NCBI RefSeq assembly: GCF_019599295.1
Contig: NZ_JAIEWN010000018.1
Location: 1 to 36,419, forward strand
From: Oscillochloris sp. ZM17-4
GTDB lineage: Bacteria > Chloroflexota > Chloroflexia > Chloroflexales > Chloroflexaceae
Length of the DNA: 36,419 nt
Reading direction: 5' to 3'
Under the pieces are notes generated by a model that was not told where the DNA came from, searched no databases, and saw only the letters and a program-made list of their open reading frames with translations. Made by a program: the position numbers and the translations under genes. How positions within the stretch are numbered: the stretch's first letter is position 1; each line of letters opens with the position of its first letter. Positions 1 to 10,263 of this stretch are shown here, piece by piece.

Positions 1-13
1 GAGGGAGGGTGCG

Positions 14-313
14 ATGCGGCTGAGCGAGGATAAGATACGGCGGATCGCCGAGCGGCTGCACGACGATCTCGAGCAGCGCGGCCTGCTGGCCTATAAGGAG
101 CAGCCCGGGGCGAAGCGCGGCGTGGGCCGGGCCGCCCGCGTCAAGCATATCTACGAGTATATTGTCGAGGATCTGCGGCGCGAGGAGGAGATCGACGCTG
201 AGGTCGAGCAGATCCTGTCCTCGTATAGCCGTGTGATCAAAGGCACCGAGCGCGACATCCTCTTCCGCAAGCATAAAGAGGACATCGCCCGCAAGAAGGG
301 CTACATTCTGTAG
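14..313 (+). CDS. DUF507 family protein
   Basis: This is a 99-residue charged, helical protein that begins MRLSEDKIRRIAERLHDDL, the typical start of the DUF507 family, whose function is not established. It is rich in Lys, Arg and Glu, with no signal peptide or membrane segment, so it is probably cytoplasmic. The ATG follows a GA-rich Shine-Dalgarno stretch (GAGGGAGGG) at the very edge of the window, so an upstream partner gene cannot be excluded. The stop TAG is followed at once by GGAACAGGGG, the start of a repeat element. The family assignment comes from the N-terminal pattern and the length; the role is unknown. Confidence 0.85.
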   Translation: MRLSEDKIRRIAERLHDDLEQRGLLAYKEQPGAKRGVGRAARVKHIYEYIVEDLRREEEIDAEVEQILSSYSRVIKGTERDILFRKHKEDIARKKGYIL

Positions 314-422
314 GGAACAGGGGACCGCGTACAGGGGATAGGTGAACCCAGGAAGTACGGGCGTACTCATGGGCTCCGTCTGCCACCTGTCCCCTGTCCC
401 CTCCCCCCTGCCCCCTGTCCCC
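313..422. repeat. Inverted array of CCCCTGT-type heptamers
   Basis: The gap between the DUF507 gene and moxR holds copies of ACAGGGG (about 316-322 and 331-337) facing a run of CCCCTGT-like units at 384-422. The 14 bases at 331-344 pair with 384-397 with one mismatch. A small hairpin (AGTAC/GTACT, 354-367) sits between the arms. The left arm begins at the DUF507 stop codon, and the right arm ends just before the moxR ribosome binding site. Confidence 0.7.
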
Positions 423-440
423 TTGCCAAAGGAGTTCCGC

Positions 441-1403
<963 letters not shown>

Positions 1404-1408
1404 CGCGC

Positions 1409-1714
1409 CTAGAGCTGGCTGAGCTGCGCGCTCAGCCAGCTCAGCCGCTCCTCGTTCACCCGGTAGCAGACAGCCGCGCCGTCGCAGAAGCTCTCCAGCA
1501 GGCCGACCTCGCGCAGCACCCGCAGGTGCTGCGAGATCGTGCTCTGCGCGTGCGGGCCGCCGTCGGGCATGTGCAGCAGGATCTCGTTGCCGATGCAGTT
1601 GGGGTGGCGCTGGATGTAGCGCAGGATCTGCACGCGCACGGGGTTGCCTAGCGCCTTGCAGACCATCGCGAGATGTTGGTTGTCTGGGTTTGGGTCGGAG
1701 TGCGCCGTCATCAT
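1409..1714 (-). CDS. ArsR family winged-helix transcriptional regulator
   Basis: This 101-residue DNA-binding protein has the ArsR/SmtB layout: CKALGNPVRVQILRYI (helices 1-2), then a recognition region around QSTISQHLRVLREVGLL and a wing ending CYRVNEERL. Four cysteines (in CKALGN, HPNCIG, ESFCDG and AVCYRV) could bind metal or sense redox, but no classic CxC sensor is present. I use the ATG at 1714, which has GGAGG six bases upstream. The gene has its own promoter-like sequence. It is not followed by a resistance gene, so its target is unclear. It may be autoregulated through a CTCAGG/CCTGAG inverted repeat at 1726-1731 and 1751-1756 that flanks the -10. Confidence 0.88.
   Translation of the reverse strand: MMTAHSDPNPDNQHLAMVCKALGNPVRVQILRYIQRHPNCIGNEILLHMPDGGPHAQSTISQHLRVLREVGLLESFCDGAAVCYRVNEERLSWLSAQLSQL
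1412..1442. terminator. Perfect 13-bp hairpin at convergent gene ends
   Basis: GAGCTGGCTGAGC at 1412-1424 pairs perfectly with 1430-1442 around a TGCGC loop. It lies inside the last codons of the arsR-type gene (coding for its SWLSAQLSQL end), just past the moxR stop. It could therefore act as a terminator for the plus strand and fold at the end of the minus-strand message. There is no T-run. Confidence 0.45.
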
Positions 1715-1740
1715 TGTCGGCCTCCCTCAGGTGTTTGCCT

Positions 1741-1770
1741 ACTGTACAATCCTGAGAGGTCTCATGTCAA
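1741..1770 (-). promoter_or_regulatory. Promoter of the ArsR-type gene
   Basis: Reading the minus strand, TTGACA (1770-1765) and TACAGT (1746-1741) are separated by 18 bases, close to the housekeeping sigma consensus and about 27 bases upstream of the start codon. The CTCAGG/CCTGAG half-sites around the -10 are a possible operator (inference). Confidence 0.6.
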
Positions 1771-1780
1771 GATCGAATTG

Positions 1781-3787
1781 CTATGATGACAGCACGGTCG
1801 GCAGGCGCCACTCGAAGAGGTAGAGCGCCGGCTCCCCGCAGTCCTGGATGACCGTGTAGCGCCCGCCTGGGAACCAGCCGCTCAGCCGGTCAAGATCGTC
1901 CGCCCGCTCGGGCACGGCGGCGACGACCAGGCCCTGCGGGAACTTCCCCGCGAGCTCGGCGGGCCGCGCGTCGGCCAGCGGGCCATCGATATTCTGCACC
2001 GCCATCCGCCCGCTGAGAAAGTCGAGCGAGAGAAAGGGGCCGGCCCGGAAGCTGCCCGGCGTGGTCAGCACGTAGGCGGAGACGCTGCTTGGGTGGAGGT
2101 GCAGGTATTTGCCCAGCAGGCCGGCCTGGCGGGTCTGGGTCGTCTCATAGCGGCAGGCCGGCAGGAAGGTGCCGAAGTAGATGCGCATATTGAGCGCGGC
2201 GACGACGAGCAGCGCGGTCGTGAGCAGGGCCACGCCGGTCCGCCGCTGCTGGGCGGCGCCGGGCCAGCCCAGCCAGCCCAGCAGCGGGCGCGCCCAGGTC
2301 AGCAGGCTGTCGGCGGCCAGCCCGGCCAGCACCATCGCCGCCGGCAGGGCCACCAGCAGCCGGTAGTGGTAGGTCGAGGGCGGCACCGTTGTCGGGCCGA
2401 GGGCCACCACGCCGGCCCAGAACCAGCCGTTCAGCAGCAGGATGCGCCGCTCGCGGGTGCGCCACAGCGCGATCAGCAGGCCGATGGCCCACAGCCCGGC
2501 CGCCAACGGGTCGAGGGTCGGCACGCCCACCCCGTAGAAGTCGATGAATGGCCGGTGGGTGAAGGTGCCAAGGGCCTGCCAGAGTAGGTCGAGCAGGATG
2601 ACGATCTGGGGTCGGCCGGTGATCTGCGACTCATTGGCCAGCCATCCCGAGGAGATCGTGCCGTCGACGGTCATGCGCGAGTAGAACTCGGCAGGGAATG
2701 ATAGCCCCCAGATCACCATCGGCGTGATGATCAGGGCCAGGGCCAGGCCGAAGAAGGCCAGCGGCACACCGTTGCCCCGGAAGAGCGACCGGTCGAAGAC
2801 GGCCCATGCGACGAGCATGATCGGCAGCAGCAGCAGCCAGACCCAGCCGTCCACGTAGGTGTTGATGTGTAGGCCGACCATCGTCACCGCCAGGACGAGG
2901 CGCAGGGCGCTGCGGCGCTCAAGGCCGCTGAGCAGGAAGTAGAGCGCCAGGGGCACGAACAGGGTCGCGTAGATGTAGGAGACGGCCACGGTGCGGCTGA
3001 AGTGGATGTGGACGTGCGAGAAGGTGAGCAGGGCCGCCGCGATGATGGCCACCCGCTGGCCGGCGACCTGCCGGGCGAACATGTAGGTCGCCGGGATGGC
3101 CAGGGTGCCGGCGATGGCCGGCAGGAGCCGCAGGGCGAAGGCGGTCGGGCCAAACAGGGCGAAGACCTGCTGCATCGTCGCCAGGTAGAGCGTGCCGACG
3201 CCGTCCATGGCGGCGAAGGGCATGGTCAGGATGCCCGAGGCCTTGCCGATATCCTCAGCCCAGGTGCCGATCAGGCCCTCGTCGCCGTTGATGATCCGTG
3301 GCAGGGCGCCGAGCTCCCAGAGGCGCAGCGCGGCCCCGGCGAGGGTGAGCAGCCCCAGGCCGATCAGCTCGGCCCGGTGGGCGCGGAGCCATGCCAGTGG
3401 ATCCGGACGGGCGGACGGGACGAGGGCGGCGAGCAGCGCGGCAATAGTTGCCAGCCAGAGGGCCGCCGTCGCCCCGGCGAAGTCCCGGCCGATCCGCAGG
3501 AAGAGGTAGAAGCGCAGGCTGGTCAGCAGTCCCAGCCCGATAGCGCAGACCAGCAGCGGCAGGCGCACGCCGTGTCGATAGGCCCAGGGCTGAGCCTGGT
3601 GCGACCAGCGCTGCGCCGCCAGCGGGGCAGCGACGGCGGCGGCGACGACCAGCGCAAGGCCGAGCCAGGTCCAGAAGTTCACCATGCCGTGCGGCTCGTC
3701 GAGCCGGGCGGTCGCGATGGCGTAGAGGGCGAAGAGGGCGGCGCCGAGCAGCGCCGGGCGCGCGGGGGTCTGTGAGTGCATCATCAT
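1781..3787 (-). CDS. PMT/ArnT-like membrane glycosyltransferase
   Basis: This is a 668-residue polytopic membrane protein with about 12 hydrophobic segments and a C-terminal soluble part of about 130 residues. The loop LPRIINGDEGLIGTWAEDIG after the first few membrane segments carries the acidic DE pair that is conserved in GT-C fold transferases of the dolichyl-phosphate-mannose mannosyltransferase/ArnT type. Such enzymes move a sugar from a lipid carrier to protein or lipid on the outer face of the membrane. The acceptor cannot be told from the sequence. The start is one of three consecutive ATG codons (3787, 3784, 3781), with only a weak AAGG nearby. It lies 180 bases beyond kdpE and probably has its own transcript. 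Confidence 0.8.
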   Translation of the reverse strand: MMMHSQTPARPALLGAALFALYAIATARLDEPHGMVNFWTWLGLALVVAAAVAAPLAAQRWSHQAQPWAYRHGVRLPLLVCAIGLGLLTSLRFYLFLRIGRDFAGATAALWLATIAALLAALVPSARPDPLAWLRAHRAELIGLGLLTLAGAALRLWELGALPRIINGDEGLIGTWAEDIGKASGILTMPFAAMDGVGTLYLATMQQVFALFGPTAFALRLLPAIAGTLAIPATYMFARQVAGQRVAIIAAALLTFSHVHIHFSRTVAVSYIYATLFVPLALYFLLSGLERRSALRLVLAVTMVGLHINTYVDGWVWLLLLPIMLVAWAVFDRSLFRGNGVPLAFFGLALALIITPMVIWGLSFPAEFYSRMTVDGTISSGWLANESQITGRPQIVILLDLLWQALGTFTHRPFIDFYGVGVPTLDPLAAGLWAIGLLIALWRTRERRILLLNGWFWAGVVALGPTTVPPSTYHYRLLVALPAAMVLAGLAADSLLTWARPLLGWLGWPGAAQQRRTGVALLTTALLVVAALNMRIYFGTFLPACRYETTQTRQAGLLGKYLHLHPSSVSAYVLTTPGSFRAGPFLSLDFLSGRMAVQNIDGPLADARPAELAGKFPQGLVVAAVPERADDLDRLSGWFPGGRYTVIQDCGEPALYLFEWRLPTVLSS

Positions 3788-3796
3788 GCCTTGTAC

Positions 3797-3819
3797 GGGG
3801 GCGGCGCGCGCCGCGCCCC
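3797..3819. repeat. GC-rich imperfect palindrome
   Basis: A 23-base near-palindrome is centred on GGCGCGCGCC with GGGGGC and GCGCCCC flanks. It is the only structured feature I see in the 180-base gap between kdpE and the glycosyltransferase gene. It may end or attenuate transcription coming from the kdp operon. Confidence 0.35.
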
Positions 3820-3967
3820 AGCTTCAGCCGGAGGGGCAACCGGCCTCACCCTAGCACAGGCAGATGAGCATGCTGTGTACAGATCTCCTGCGGGTAGTGA
3901 AATCGCTGTCACGTATGACGCTCTGTCGTAGCGATGCCGCGCCGCCGTAGCCGCCACGCGCGGCGCC

Positions 3968-4669
3968 CTACAGATCGAGCCGCAGCCGGTAGCCCACGCC
4001 GGGCTCAGTGACGAAGTAGACTGGCCTGGCCGGGTCGGCCTCCAGCTTATGGCGCAGGTGCTGCATGTAGACCCGCACGTAGTGGCCGGCGTCCACGTAC
4101 TCCGGCCCCCACACCTCAATCAGCAGCTGGCGCTGCGTGAGCACCTTGCCCGCGTGGCGCACCAGGGTGGCGAGCAGCTTGTACTCGATCGGCGTCAGGC
4201 GGACCTCCTCGGCGCCGAGGAAGACCTGGCGCATGGCCAGGTCGACCCTGAGCGCGCCGACCTGGAAGACCGGCTCGCCCTGCCCCGGCTGGGCGAGCGC
4301 CCCTCGCCTGATCGCCGCCCGGATGCGCGCCAGCAGCTCGCCCGCGCCAAAGGGCTTCGTCAGGTAGTCGTCGGCGCCGGCGTCAAGCAGGGCGATCTTG
4401 TCCTGCTCCTGGCCGCGCGCGGTGAGCACGATGATCGGCGTCTGGGTCCAGCCGCGCAGCTCGCCGGCCACCGCCAGCCCGTCCATGTCGGGCAGCCCGA
4501 GGTCGAGGATGATACAGTCGGGCCGGGCTGCCGCGGCCAGCTGCAGCCCCTCGCGCCCGCTGGCGGCCTCGATCAGCCGGTAGCCGTTGCCGGTCAGGCT
4601 CGTGCGCAGAAAGCGGCGGATCGGCAGCTCGTCCTCGATCACCAGGATCGTGGCCTGTGGGCTAGTCAT
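3968..4669 (-). CDS. kdpE: KdpE response regulator, OmpR/PhoB family
   Basis: This 233-residue two-component response regulator activates kdp transcription when phosphorylated by KdpD. The receiver domain starts TILVIEDELP (acidic pair), has the phospho-acceptor Asp in CIILDLGLPDMDG and the conserved Lys in LTKPFGAGEL. The winged-helix effector has the typical LTPIEYKLLATL and HYVRVYMQHLRHKLE segments. I choose the ATG at 4669, which overlaps the kdpD stop by eight bases and follows a GAGGAGGAG Shine-Dalgarno inside kdpD. The alternative ATG at 4687 would consume that site. It is last in the kdp operon and translationally coupled to kdpD. Confidence 0.95.
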   Translation of the reverse strand: MTSPQATILVIEDELPIRRFLRTSLTGNGYRLIEAASGREGLQLAAAARPDCIILDLGLPDMDGLAVAGELRGWTQTPIIVLTARGQEQDKIALLDAGADDYLTKPFGAGELLARIRAAIRRGALAQPGQGEPVFQVGALRVDLAMRQVFLGAEEVRLTPIEYKLLATLVRHAGKVLTQRQLLIEVWGPEYVDAGHYVRVYMQHLRHKLEADPARPVYFVTEPGVGYRLRLDL

Positions 4670-7407
4670 GGGGCCGCTCCTCCTCATCGGGGCTCAGGTC
4701 AAGCTGCGGCGGGGCGCCCTCGATCGGCAGGGTGAAGGCGAAGATCGCCCCGCCGCCCGGGCGGTTCTCGGCCCAGATCTGGCCGCCGTGCGCGCGCACA
4801 ATCCCCTGGCTGATCGTCAGGCCAAGGCCGGAGCCGCCCCCCGCCGGTTGGCTGCCCCGGTTGAACTTCGCGAAGATCGTCGCCTCATCGCCCGGGCGCA
4901 GGCCCGCCCCCCGGTCGGCCAGCATCACCAGGATGGCGCTCGGCGGGTCGCCCTGGGCCTCGGCGCGCAGCGTGATCGGCGCGCCGGGCGGGGTGTACTT
5001 GACGGCATTCTCTAGCAGGTTGAGCAGCACCTGCTCGATCAGCACGGCGTCGAGCGGCACCAGCGGCAGGTCGGCAGGCAGGTCGAGCGTGATCTCGCGC
5101 CCGGCCAGGCGCGGCTCCATGCGGGCGATCACCGCGCCGACCACCTCCTCAATCGGCTGCCACTCCTTGCGCGCCGTCAGCCCGCCGGCCTCCAGCCGGG
5201 TCATCTCCAGCAGGTTTGTCAGCAGCCGGCTGAGCCGCTCGGCCTCATCGTAGGCGTTCTGGATCAGGTCGATCCGCGCGGCGTCGCCCAGGATCTCCCA
5301 GCTGTCGAGGGCGCTGCTCAGGGCGCCGGCCACCACCGCCAGCGGGGTGCGCAGGTCGTGCGAGACCGAGGAGAGCAGCGCGTTGCGCAGCCGTTCGGCC
5401 TCGACCTGCACGGCGGAGCGCTGGGCCGCCTCGGCCAGCAGGGCCCGCTCGAAGGCCAGGGCCGTCTGGCTCACAAAGGTCTCCAGCAGGTGCAGCTGCT
5501 CGGGGCTGAGCGCGCTGCGCCGCCGGTTCGGGCGCAGCCCCAGCACGCCGACCATGCCCTGCGCGCCCTTCAGCGGCAGGTAGATCGCGTCGGCGCCGGG
5601 CAGCGTGTTGGTGCCCAGGCCGGCCGGCTCAGCGTGGTCGTAGACCCAGCCGGCCACCCCGAGCTCGGCCTGCCCCGGCGCGAAGATCATCTGCGCGGTG
5701 ATGTCCTGGCCCCACCAGCCGCTCAGCCCGCCCCAGGGCACCACCAGCCCCGCAGAGTCGGGCAGCAGCAGGGCCACCTGCCCGTCGAAGGTGCCGCTGG
5801 TGTGCTCCACCGCGGCGCTGATCAGGTGCGCGATGCCGCGGGTGCTGGCGTAGGCCCGGCTGAGCGCGTAGAGCGCGCTCGTGCGCCGCTCGCGCTGCAG
5901 CGCGGCCTCGGCCTGCCGCCGCGTGCGCGCGGTGAGCGAGCTGATCACCAGCGCCACCAGCAGGATGACCACCAGCGTCAGCACGATCCGCGGGTTGCTG
6001 ACGAAGAGCGTCAGGTAGGGCTGGGTGAAGAAGAAGTTGAGCGCCAGCACGCTCAGCACCGAGGCCAGCACCGAGGGGCCGCGCCCGAAGCGGCTGGCCA
6101 CTAGCACGATCCCGATCAGGTAGACCAGGGCCAGGTCGGAGACGCCGAGGTGGGGCCAGAGCAGGCCGGCGATCGTGGTGCTGGCGGCCACCACGGCGAT
6201 CGCCCAGCCGTAGGCCGGGCTCGGGCTCGAGCGGGCGATGTCGACGGTGAGCGCCGGCGCGGCCTCCTCAGCCGCGCCGCTGATCGCGTACACGTCGATC
6301 TGCCCCGAGCCGCGCACGATCTCATCGACCAGCGAGCCGAGCAGCCGCTCGCGCCAGGTTGGGCTTGCGGGCTTGCCGATGACGATCTTGGAGACGTTAC
6401 GCTGGCGGGCGTAGGCTAGCAGCACCTCGCTCACCCGCCCGCCGCTCAGGGTCACTGTCTCGGCGCCCAGGCTCTCGGCCAGACGCAGATTCTGGATGAT
6501 CGCCTCGCGCGCGGCCTCAGGAAGGCGCAGGTGGCCAGGCGTCTCCACATAGACCACGACCCAGGGCGCGCGCAGGCGAGCGGCCATGCGCCGCGCGGCC
6601 CGGATCAGCCGGCCGGCCGCCGGGTTCGGGCCGACACAGACCAGCAGGCGCTCGGCGGCCGGCCACGTCTCGCTGATCGCGTGGTCCTGGCGGTAGCGCC
6701 GCATCTCCTGATCGACCCGGTCGGCCATGTGGCGCAGGGCCAGCTCGCGCAGCGCGTGCAGGTTGCCGGCGCGAAAGAAGCCGCCGGCGGCCCGCTCGGC
6801 CTGCGCCGGCACATACACCTTGCCCTCGCTGAGCCGCTGGCGCAGCTGATCAGGGGTGAGGTCGATCAGCGCGACCTCGTCGGCCTGCTCCAGCACCGAG
6901 TCGGGCACAGTCTCGCGCACGATCACGCCGGTGATCTGGGCCACCAGGTCGTTGAGGCTCTCCAGGTGCTGCACATTCAGCGTGGTGTAGACATCGACCC
7001 CGGCGGCCAGCAGCTCGCGCACATCCTGCCAGCGCTTGGGGTGGCGCGAGCCGGGGGCGTTGCTGTGGGCCAGCTCATCCACCAGGATGAGCTGCGGCCG
7101 GCGGGCCAGGGCCGCGTCCAGGTCGAACTCCTCCAGGCCTGCGCCCTGGTAGCGCACCTGCCGGCGCGGCAGCAGCTCCAGGCCGGCGAGCAGCGCCGCC
7201 GTCTCCCTGCGCCCGTGGGTCTCGATATAGCCGGCCAGCACATCGACGCCCTCGGCGGCGCGGGCCTGGGCCGCCTCAAGCATGGCGTAGGTCTTGCCCA
7301 CGCCCGCGGCGGCGCCGAAGAAGACCTTCAGCCTGCCGCGAGCCTGGCGGGCCTCGTCGGCCCGCCAGCGGGCGGATCAGGGCGTCGGGGTCAGGTCGCT
7401 GGTTCAT
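4662..7407 (-). CDS. kdpD: KdpD sensor histidine kinase, frameshifted near its start
   Basis: This is the K+/turgor sensor kinase that pairs with KdpE. The order is a KdpD N-terminal ATP-binding domain (Walker A GAAAGVGKT, then ETHGR and DELAH), a UspA-like domain, four membrane segments (DUF4118), a GAF-like region, the phospho-accepting His in SSVSHDLRTP (codon 5360-5358), and a HATPase domain with NLLENAVKYTP and SGLGLTI. The natural start appears to be ATG 7407, five bases after kdpC, encoding MNQRPDPDALIR. That frame differs by one base from the main frame. An extra G among 7370-7372 breaks it. Removing it restores RRWRADEARQARGRLKVFFG and about 914 residues. As written, translation in the main frame could start only at GTG 7301, inside the Walker A motif. 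Confidence 0.9.
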
Positions 7408-7412
7408 GGGGC

Positions 7413-7994
7413 CTATTGTAGCGCGTCGAGGGCCAGGTTGAGCGCCAGCACGTTTACGCGCGGCTCGCCCAGCACGCCGAGGGTGCGACCCTCGGTATAC
7501 TGCGCCACCAGCTGGCGCACCTGCTCCTCGCTCAGCCCACGCGCCGCCGCGACGCGCCGCACCTGGAAGGCGGCGGCCGCCGGGCTGATCTGCGGGTCGA
7601 GCCCGCTGGCCGAGGCAGTGACAAGGTCGACCGGGTATGGCCCGCTCGCCTGGGGATCGGCGGCGCGCAGGGCGTCGATGCGGGCCTGCACCGCCTCGGC
7701 CAGGGCCGGGCTGAGCGGGCCGTCGTTCGCGCCCGCCGAGGCCGCAGCGTTATAGGCCGTCGGGGAAGTGGCCGAGGGCCGGCCCCAGAAGTACTTCGGG
7801 TCGTCGAAGGGCTGGCCGATCAGGGCCGAGCCGCGCACCTGGCCGCCCACCACGATCAGCGAGCCGTTGGCCTGGTGCGGGAAGGCCGCCTGGGCGATCA
7901 TGGTCACGGCCAGCGGGTAGATCAGGCCCGTGATCAGCGTTAGGGCCAGCAGGCTGACGATGGCCGGGCGGATTTGGTTGGTCAAGGTGTGCAT
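7413..7994 (-). CDS. kdpC: Potassium-transporting ATPase subunit KdpC
   Basis: This 193-residue subunit has a single N-terminal membrane helix ([20 protein letters not shown]) and a soluble domain. It stabilises the KdpFABC complex and aids ATP and K+ coupling. Recognisable family segments are [41 protein letters not shown] and [12 protein letters not shown] start at the second of two adjacent ATGs (7994), because GGAGG at 8004-8000 is five bases from it and only two from the first. A longer reading upstream would run into a palindrome and is rejected. The kdpD start follows five bases after its stop. Confidence 0.95.
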   Translation of the reverse strand: MHTLTNQIRPAIVSLLALTLITGLIYPLAVTMIAQAAFPHQANGSLIVVGGQVRGSALIGQPFDDPKYFWGRPSATSPTAYNAAASAGANDGPLSPALAEAVQARIDALRAADPQASGPYPVDLVTASASGLDPQISPAAAAFQVRRVAAARGLSEEQVRQLVAQYTEGRTLGVLGEPRVNVLALNLALDALQ

Positions 7995-8004
7995 CATTAC
8001 CTCC

Positions 8005-8073
8005 GTAGGGGCGCAGCAGTCAGATCGTGCCTGTCGCTGTGCGACAGGCACGATCTGACTGCTGCGCCCTTAC
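8005..8073. repeat. Long perfect palindrome filling the kdpB-kdpC gap
   Basis: A 29-base arm at 8009-8037 pairs without mismatch with 8041-8069 around a three-base loop. With one mismatch the pairing extends to GTAGGGG/CCCTTAC at 8005 and 8073. The outer part is GGGCGCAGCAG, shared with other junctions in this window, while the core (TCAGATCGTGCCTGTCGC) is private. One edge touches the kdpC ribosome binding site and the other lies one base from the kdpB stop. Confidence 0.9.
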
Positions 8074-8074
8074 A

Positions 8075-10186
8075 CTATGCGAGCCCGAGGATGTTCAGGA
8101 GCACGTCGATCAGCTTGATCCCGACAAACGGCGTCACTACCCCGCCCAGGCCGTAGATCAGCAGGTTGTGCCGCAGCATCTGGGCCGCGCCCTGCGCCCG
8201 GTAGGCCACGCCGCGCAGGGCCAGCGGGATGAGCAGCGGGATGATGATCGCGTTGAAGATCACTGCCGAGACGATGGCGCTCGCCGGCGAGCTCAGCCCC
8301 ATCACATTCAGCGCGTTCAGCTGCGGGTAGGTCGCCGCAAATGCCGCCGGGATGATCGCGGCGTACTTGGCGATATCGTTGCTGATCGAGAAGGTGGTCA
8401 GCGCGCCGCGGGTGATCAGCAGCTGCTTGCCGATCTCCACCACCTCGATCAGCTTGGTCGGGTTGCTGTCCAGATCGACCATGTTGCCGGCCTCTTTGGC
8501 GGCCTGGGTGCCCGAGTTCATGGCCACCGCCACGTCGGCCTGGGCCAGGGCGGGCGCGTCGTTGGTGCCGTCGCCGGTCATGGCCACCAGCCGGCCGCCC
8601 TGCTGGTACTCGCGGATGAGCGCCAGCTTGGCCTCGGGGGTGGCCTCGGCCAGAAAGTCGTCCACGCCGGCCTCGGCGGCGATCGCGGCGGCGGTGAGCG
8701 GGTTGTCGCCGGTGATCATCACCGTCTTGATGCCCATGCGCCGCAGCTCGGCGAAGCGCTCCTTGATCCCGCCCTTGACGATGTCCTTCAGCTGCACCAC
8801 GCCTAAGACTCTGCCCCCATCGGCCACCACCAGCGGCGTGCCGCCCTGCCGCGAGATCCCGTCCACCGTGGCCCGCACCTCGCTCGGCAGCGCGCCGCCC
8901 TGGCCCTCGACATAGCGCTGGATGGACTCGGCCGCGCCCTTGCGGATGCAGCTGGCGTTCAGGTTCACGCCGCTCATGCGGGTCTGGGCGCTGAAGGGCA
9001 CGAACTCGGCGCCCAGCTCGCCGAGGTTGCGCTCGCGGATGCTGTGGGCCTCCTTGGCCAGCACCACGATGCTGCGGCCCTCGGGGGTCTCGTCGGCCAG
9101 CGAGGCGAGCTGCGCGGCGTCGGCAAGCTGGGCCGCGCTCACCCCGTCGGCGGGGATGAAGGCGACGGCCTGGCGGTTGCCGAGGGTGATCGTGCCGGTC
9201 TTGTCGAGCAGCAGCACGTCCACGTCGCCCGCCGCCTCCACCGCGCGGCCCGAGGTGGCGATCACGTTCGCCTGGATCATGCGGTCCATGCCGGCGATGC
9301 CGATCGCCAAGAGCAGCCCGCCGATGGTGGTCGGGATGAGGCAGACCAGCAGGGCCACCAGCACCGTGAGCGTCACCGGCGCGCCGGCGCCGCTCGCCCG
9401 CACGGCGAAGAGCGAGAAGGGCAGCAGGGTGACGGTGGCCAGCAGAAAGATGATCGTCAGGGCGGCCAGCAGGATGCTCAGGGCGACCTCGTTGGGCGTC
9501 TTCTGGCGCCTGGCCCCCTCGACCATGCTGATCATGCGGTCGAGGAAGGTATCGCCGGGGTTGGCGCTGATCCGCACCACCAGCCAGTCGCTGAGCACGG
9601 TGGTGCCGCCGGTGACGGACGAGCGGTCGCCGCCGCTCTCGCGGATGACCGGGGCGCTCTCGCCGGTGATCGCGCTCTCGTTGACCGAGGCCACGCCCGC
9701 GATCACCTCGCCGTCGGAGGGGATGCTGTCGCCGGCCTCCACCAGCACCACGTCGCCGGCGCGCAGCGCGGAGGCTGCACAATGGTGAATGGTGAATGCT
9801 GAATGCTGAATGTTCGCTGCATGGTCATTCAATATTCCTAATTCAACATTCACCATTTTTTTTGCGCTCACGTCGCGGCGGGCCTTGCGCAAGGTGTCGG
9901 CCTGGGCCTTGCCGCGGCCCTCGGCCATGGCCTCGGCGAAGTTGGCGAACAGGATGGTGAGCCAGAGCCAGGCGCTGATCGCAAAGATGAAGCTGGCCGG
10001 GGCCTCGCCCTGGCCGAGCAGGGCCTGCGCCCAGAGCGCGCTGGTGAGCGCGGCGCCCACCAGCACCACGAACATCACCGGGTTGCGCAGCTGGGCCCGT
10101 GGGTCGAGCTTGGCGAAGGAGGCGATGATCGCCTGGCGGACAATCGGCCCGTCGAAGAGCGGGCGGGGCTTTGTTTCGGTGGTCAT
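8075..10186 (-). CDS. kdpB: Potassium-transporting P-type ATPase subunit KdpB
   Basis: This 703-residue catalytic ATPase of the high-affinity K+ pump carries the phosphorylation motif DKTGT (Asp about residue 328), the actuator-domain TGES ([19 protein letters not shown]), [20 protein letters not shown], and membrane segments at both ends. It is close to the usual KdpB length (682 in E. coli) plus an extra stretch at about residues 110-136 (MVNVELG...TIHHC). That stretch is translated from an AATGGTGAATG-type repeat and replaces or interrupts the normally conserved linker before [17 protein letters not shown] chose ATG 10186 ([13 protein letters not shown]). It lacks a Shine-Dalgarno, but upstream codons lie in a palindrome. 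Confidence 0.95.
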   Translation of the reverse strand: MTTETKPRPLFDGPIVRQAIIASFAKLDPRAQLRNPVMFVVLVGAALTSALWAQALLGQGEAPASFIFAISAWLWLTILFANFAEAMAEGRGKAQADTLRKARRDVSAKKMVNVELGILNDHAANIQHSAFTIHHCAASALRAGDVVLVEAGDSIPSDGEVIAGVASVNESAITGESAPVIRESGGDRSSVTGGTTVLSDWLVVRISANPGDTFLDRMISMVEGARRQKTPNEVALSILLAALTIIFLLATVTLLPFSLFAVRASGAGAPVTLTVLVALLVCLIPTTIGGLLLAIGIAGMDRMIQANVIATSGRAVEAAGDVDVLLLDKTGTITLGNRQAVAFIPADGVSAAQLADAAQLASLADETPEGRSIVVLAKEAHSIRERNLGELGAEFVPFSAQTRMSGVNLNASCIRKGAAESIQRYVEGQGGALPSEVRATVDGISRQGGTPLVVADGGRVLGVVQLKDIVKGGIKERFAELRRMGIKTVMITGDNPLTAAAIAAEAGVDDFLAEATPEAKLALIREYQQGGRLVAMTGDGTNDAPALAQADVAVAMNSGTQAAKEAGNMVDLDSNPTKLIEVVEIGKQLLITRGALTTFSISNDIAKYAAIIPAAFAATYPQLNALNVMGLSSPASAIVSAVIFNAIIIPLLIPLALRGVAYRAQGAAQMLRHNLLIYGLGGVVTPFVGIKLIDVLLNILGLA
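9781..9857. repeat. Heptamer inverted repeat inserted inside kdpB
   Basis: Tandem GGTGAAT/GCTGAAT units (9781-9814) face ATTCAACATTCACCATT (9841-9857). AATGGTGAATG at 9781-9791 pairs exactly with CATTCACCATT at 9847-9857. The run has no stop in the kdpB frame. It is AT-rich compared with the surrounding coding sequence and resembles the intergenic array at 25272-25332. Confidence 0.8.
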
Positions 10187-10204
10187 AGATTTGTTTGTCG
10201 CCAC

Positions 10205-10263
10205 GTAGGGCCGAAGCACTCGCCTTTGTCGCGAAGAGACAAAGGCGAGTGCTTCGGCCCTAC
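10205..10263. repeat. Perfect 26-bp palindrome between kdpA and kdpB
   Basis: GTAGGGCCGAAGCACTCG and eight more bases at 10205-10230 pair perfectly with 10238-10263 around a seven-base loop. On the minus strand the kdpA stop TAG (10262-10260) is part of the outer GTAGGG arm. The kdpB ATG follows 18 bases past the other arm. Such a strong hairpin could tune or block read-through within the operon, or protect the upstream message from decay (inference). Confidence 0.9.

Noticed and set aside
4669-4687. Longer kdpE start at 4687
   Set aside because: That start would translate the GAGGAGGAG ribosome site; ATG 4669 is correctly spaced.
8070-9782. 570-residue open frame on the minus strand in kdpB
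   Set aside because: It is a shifted-frame shadow of kdpB with a Gly/Arg/Ala/Asp-rich low-complexity translation and no family motifs.
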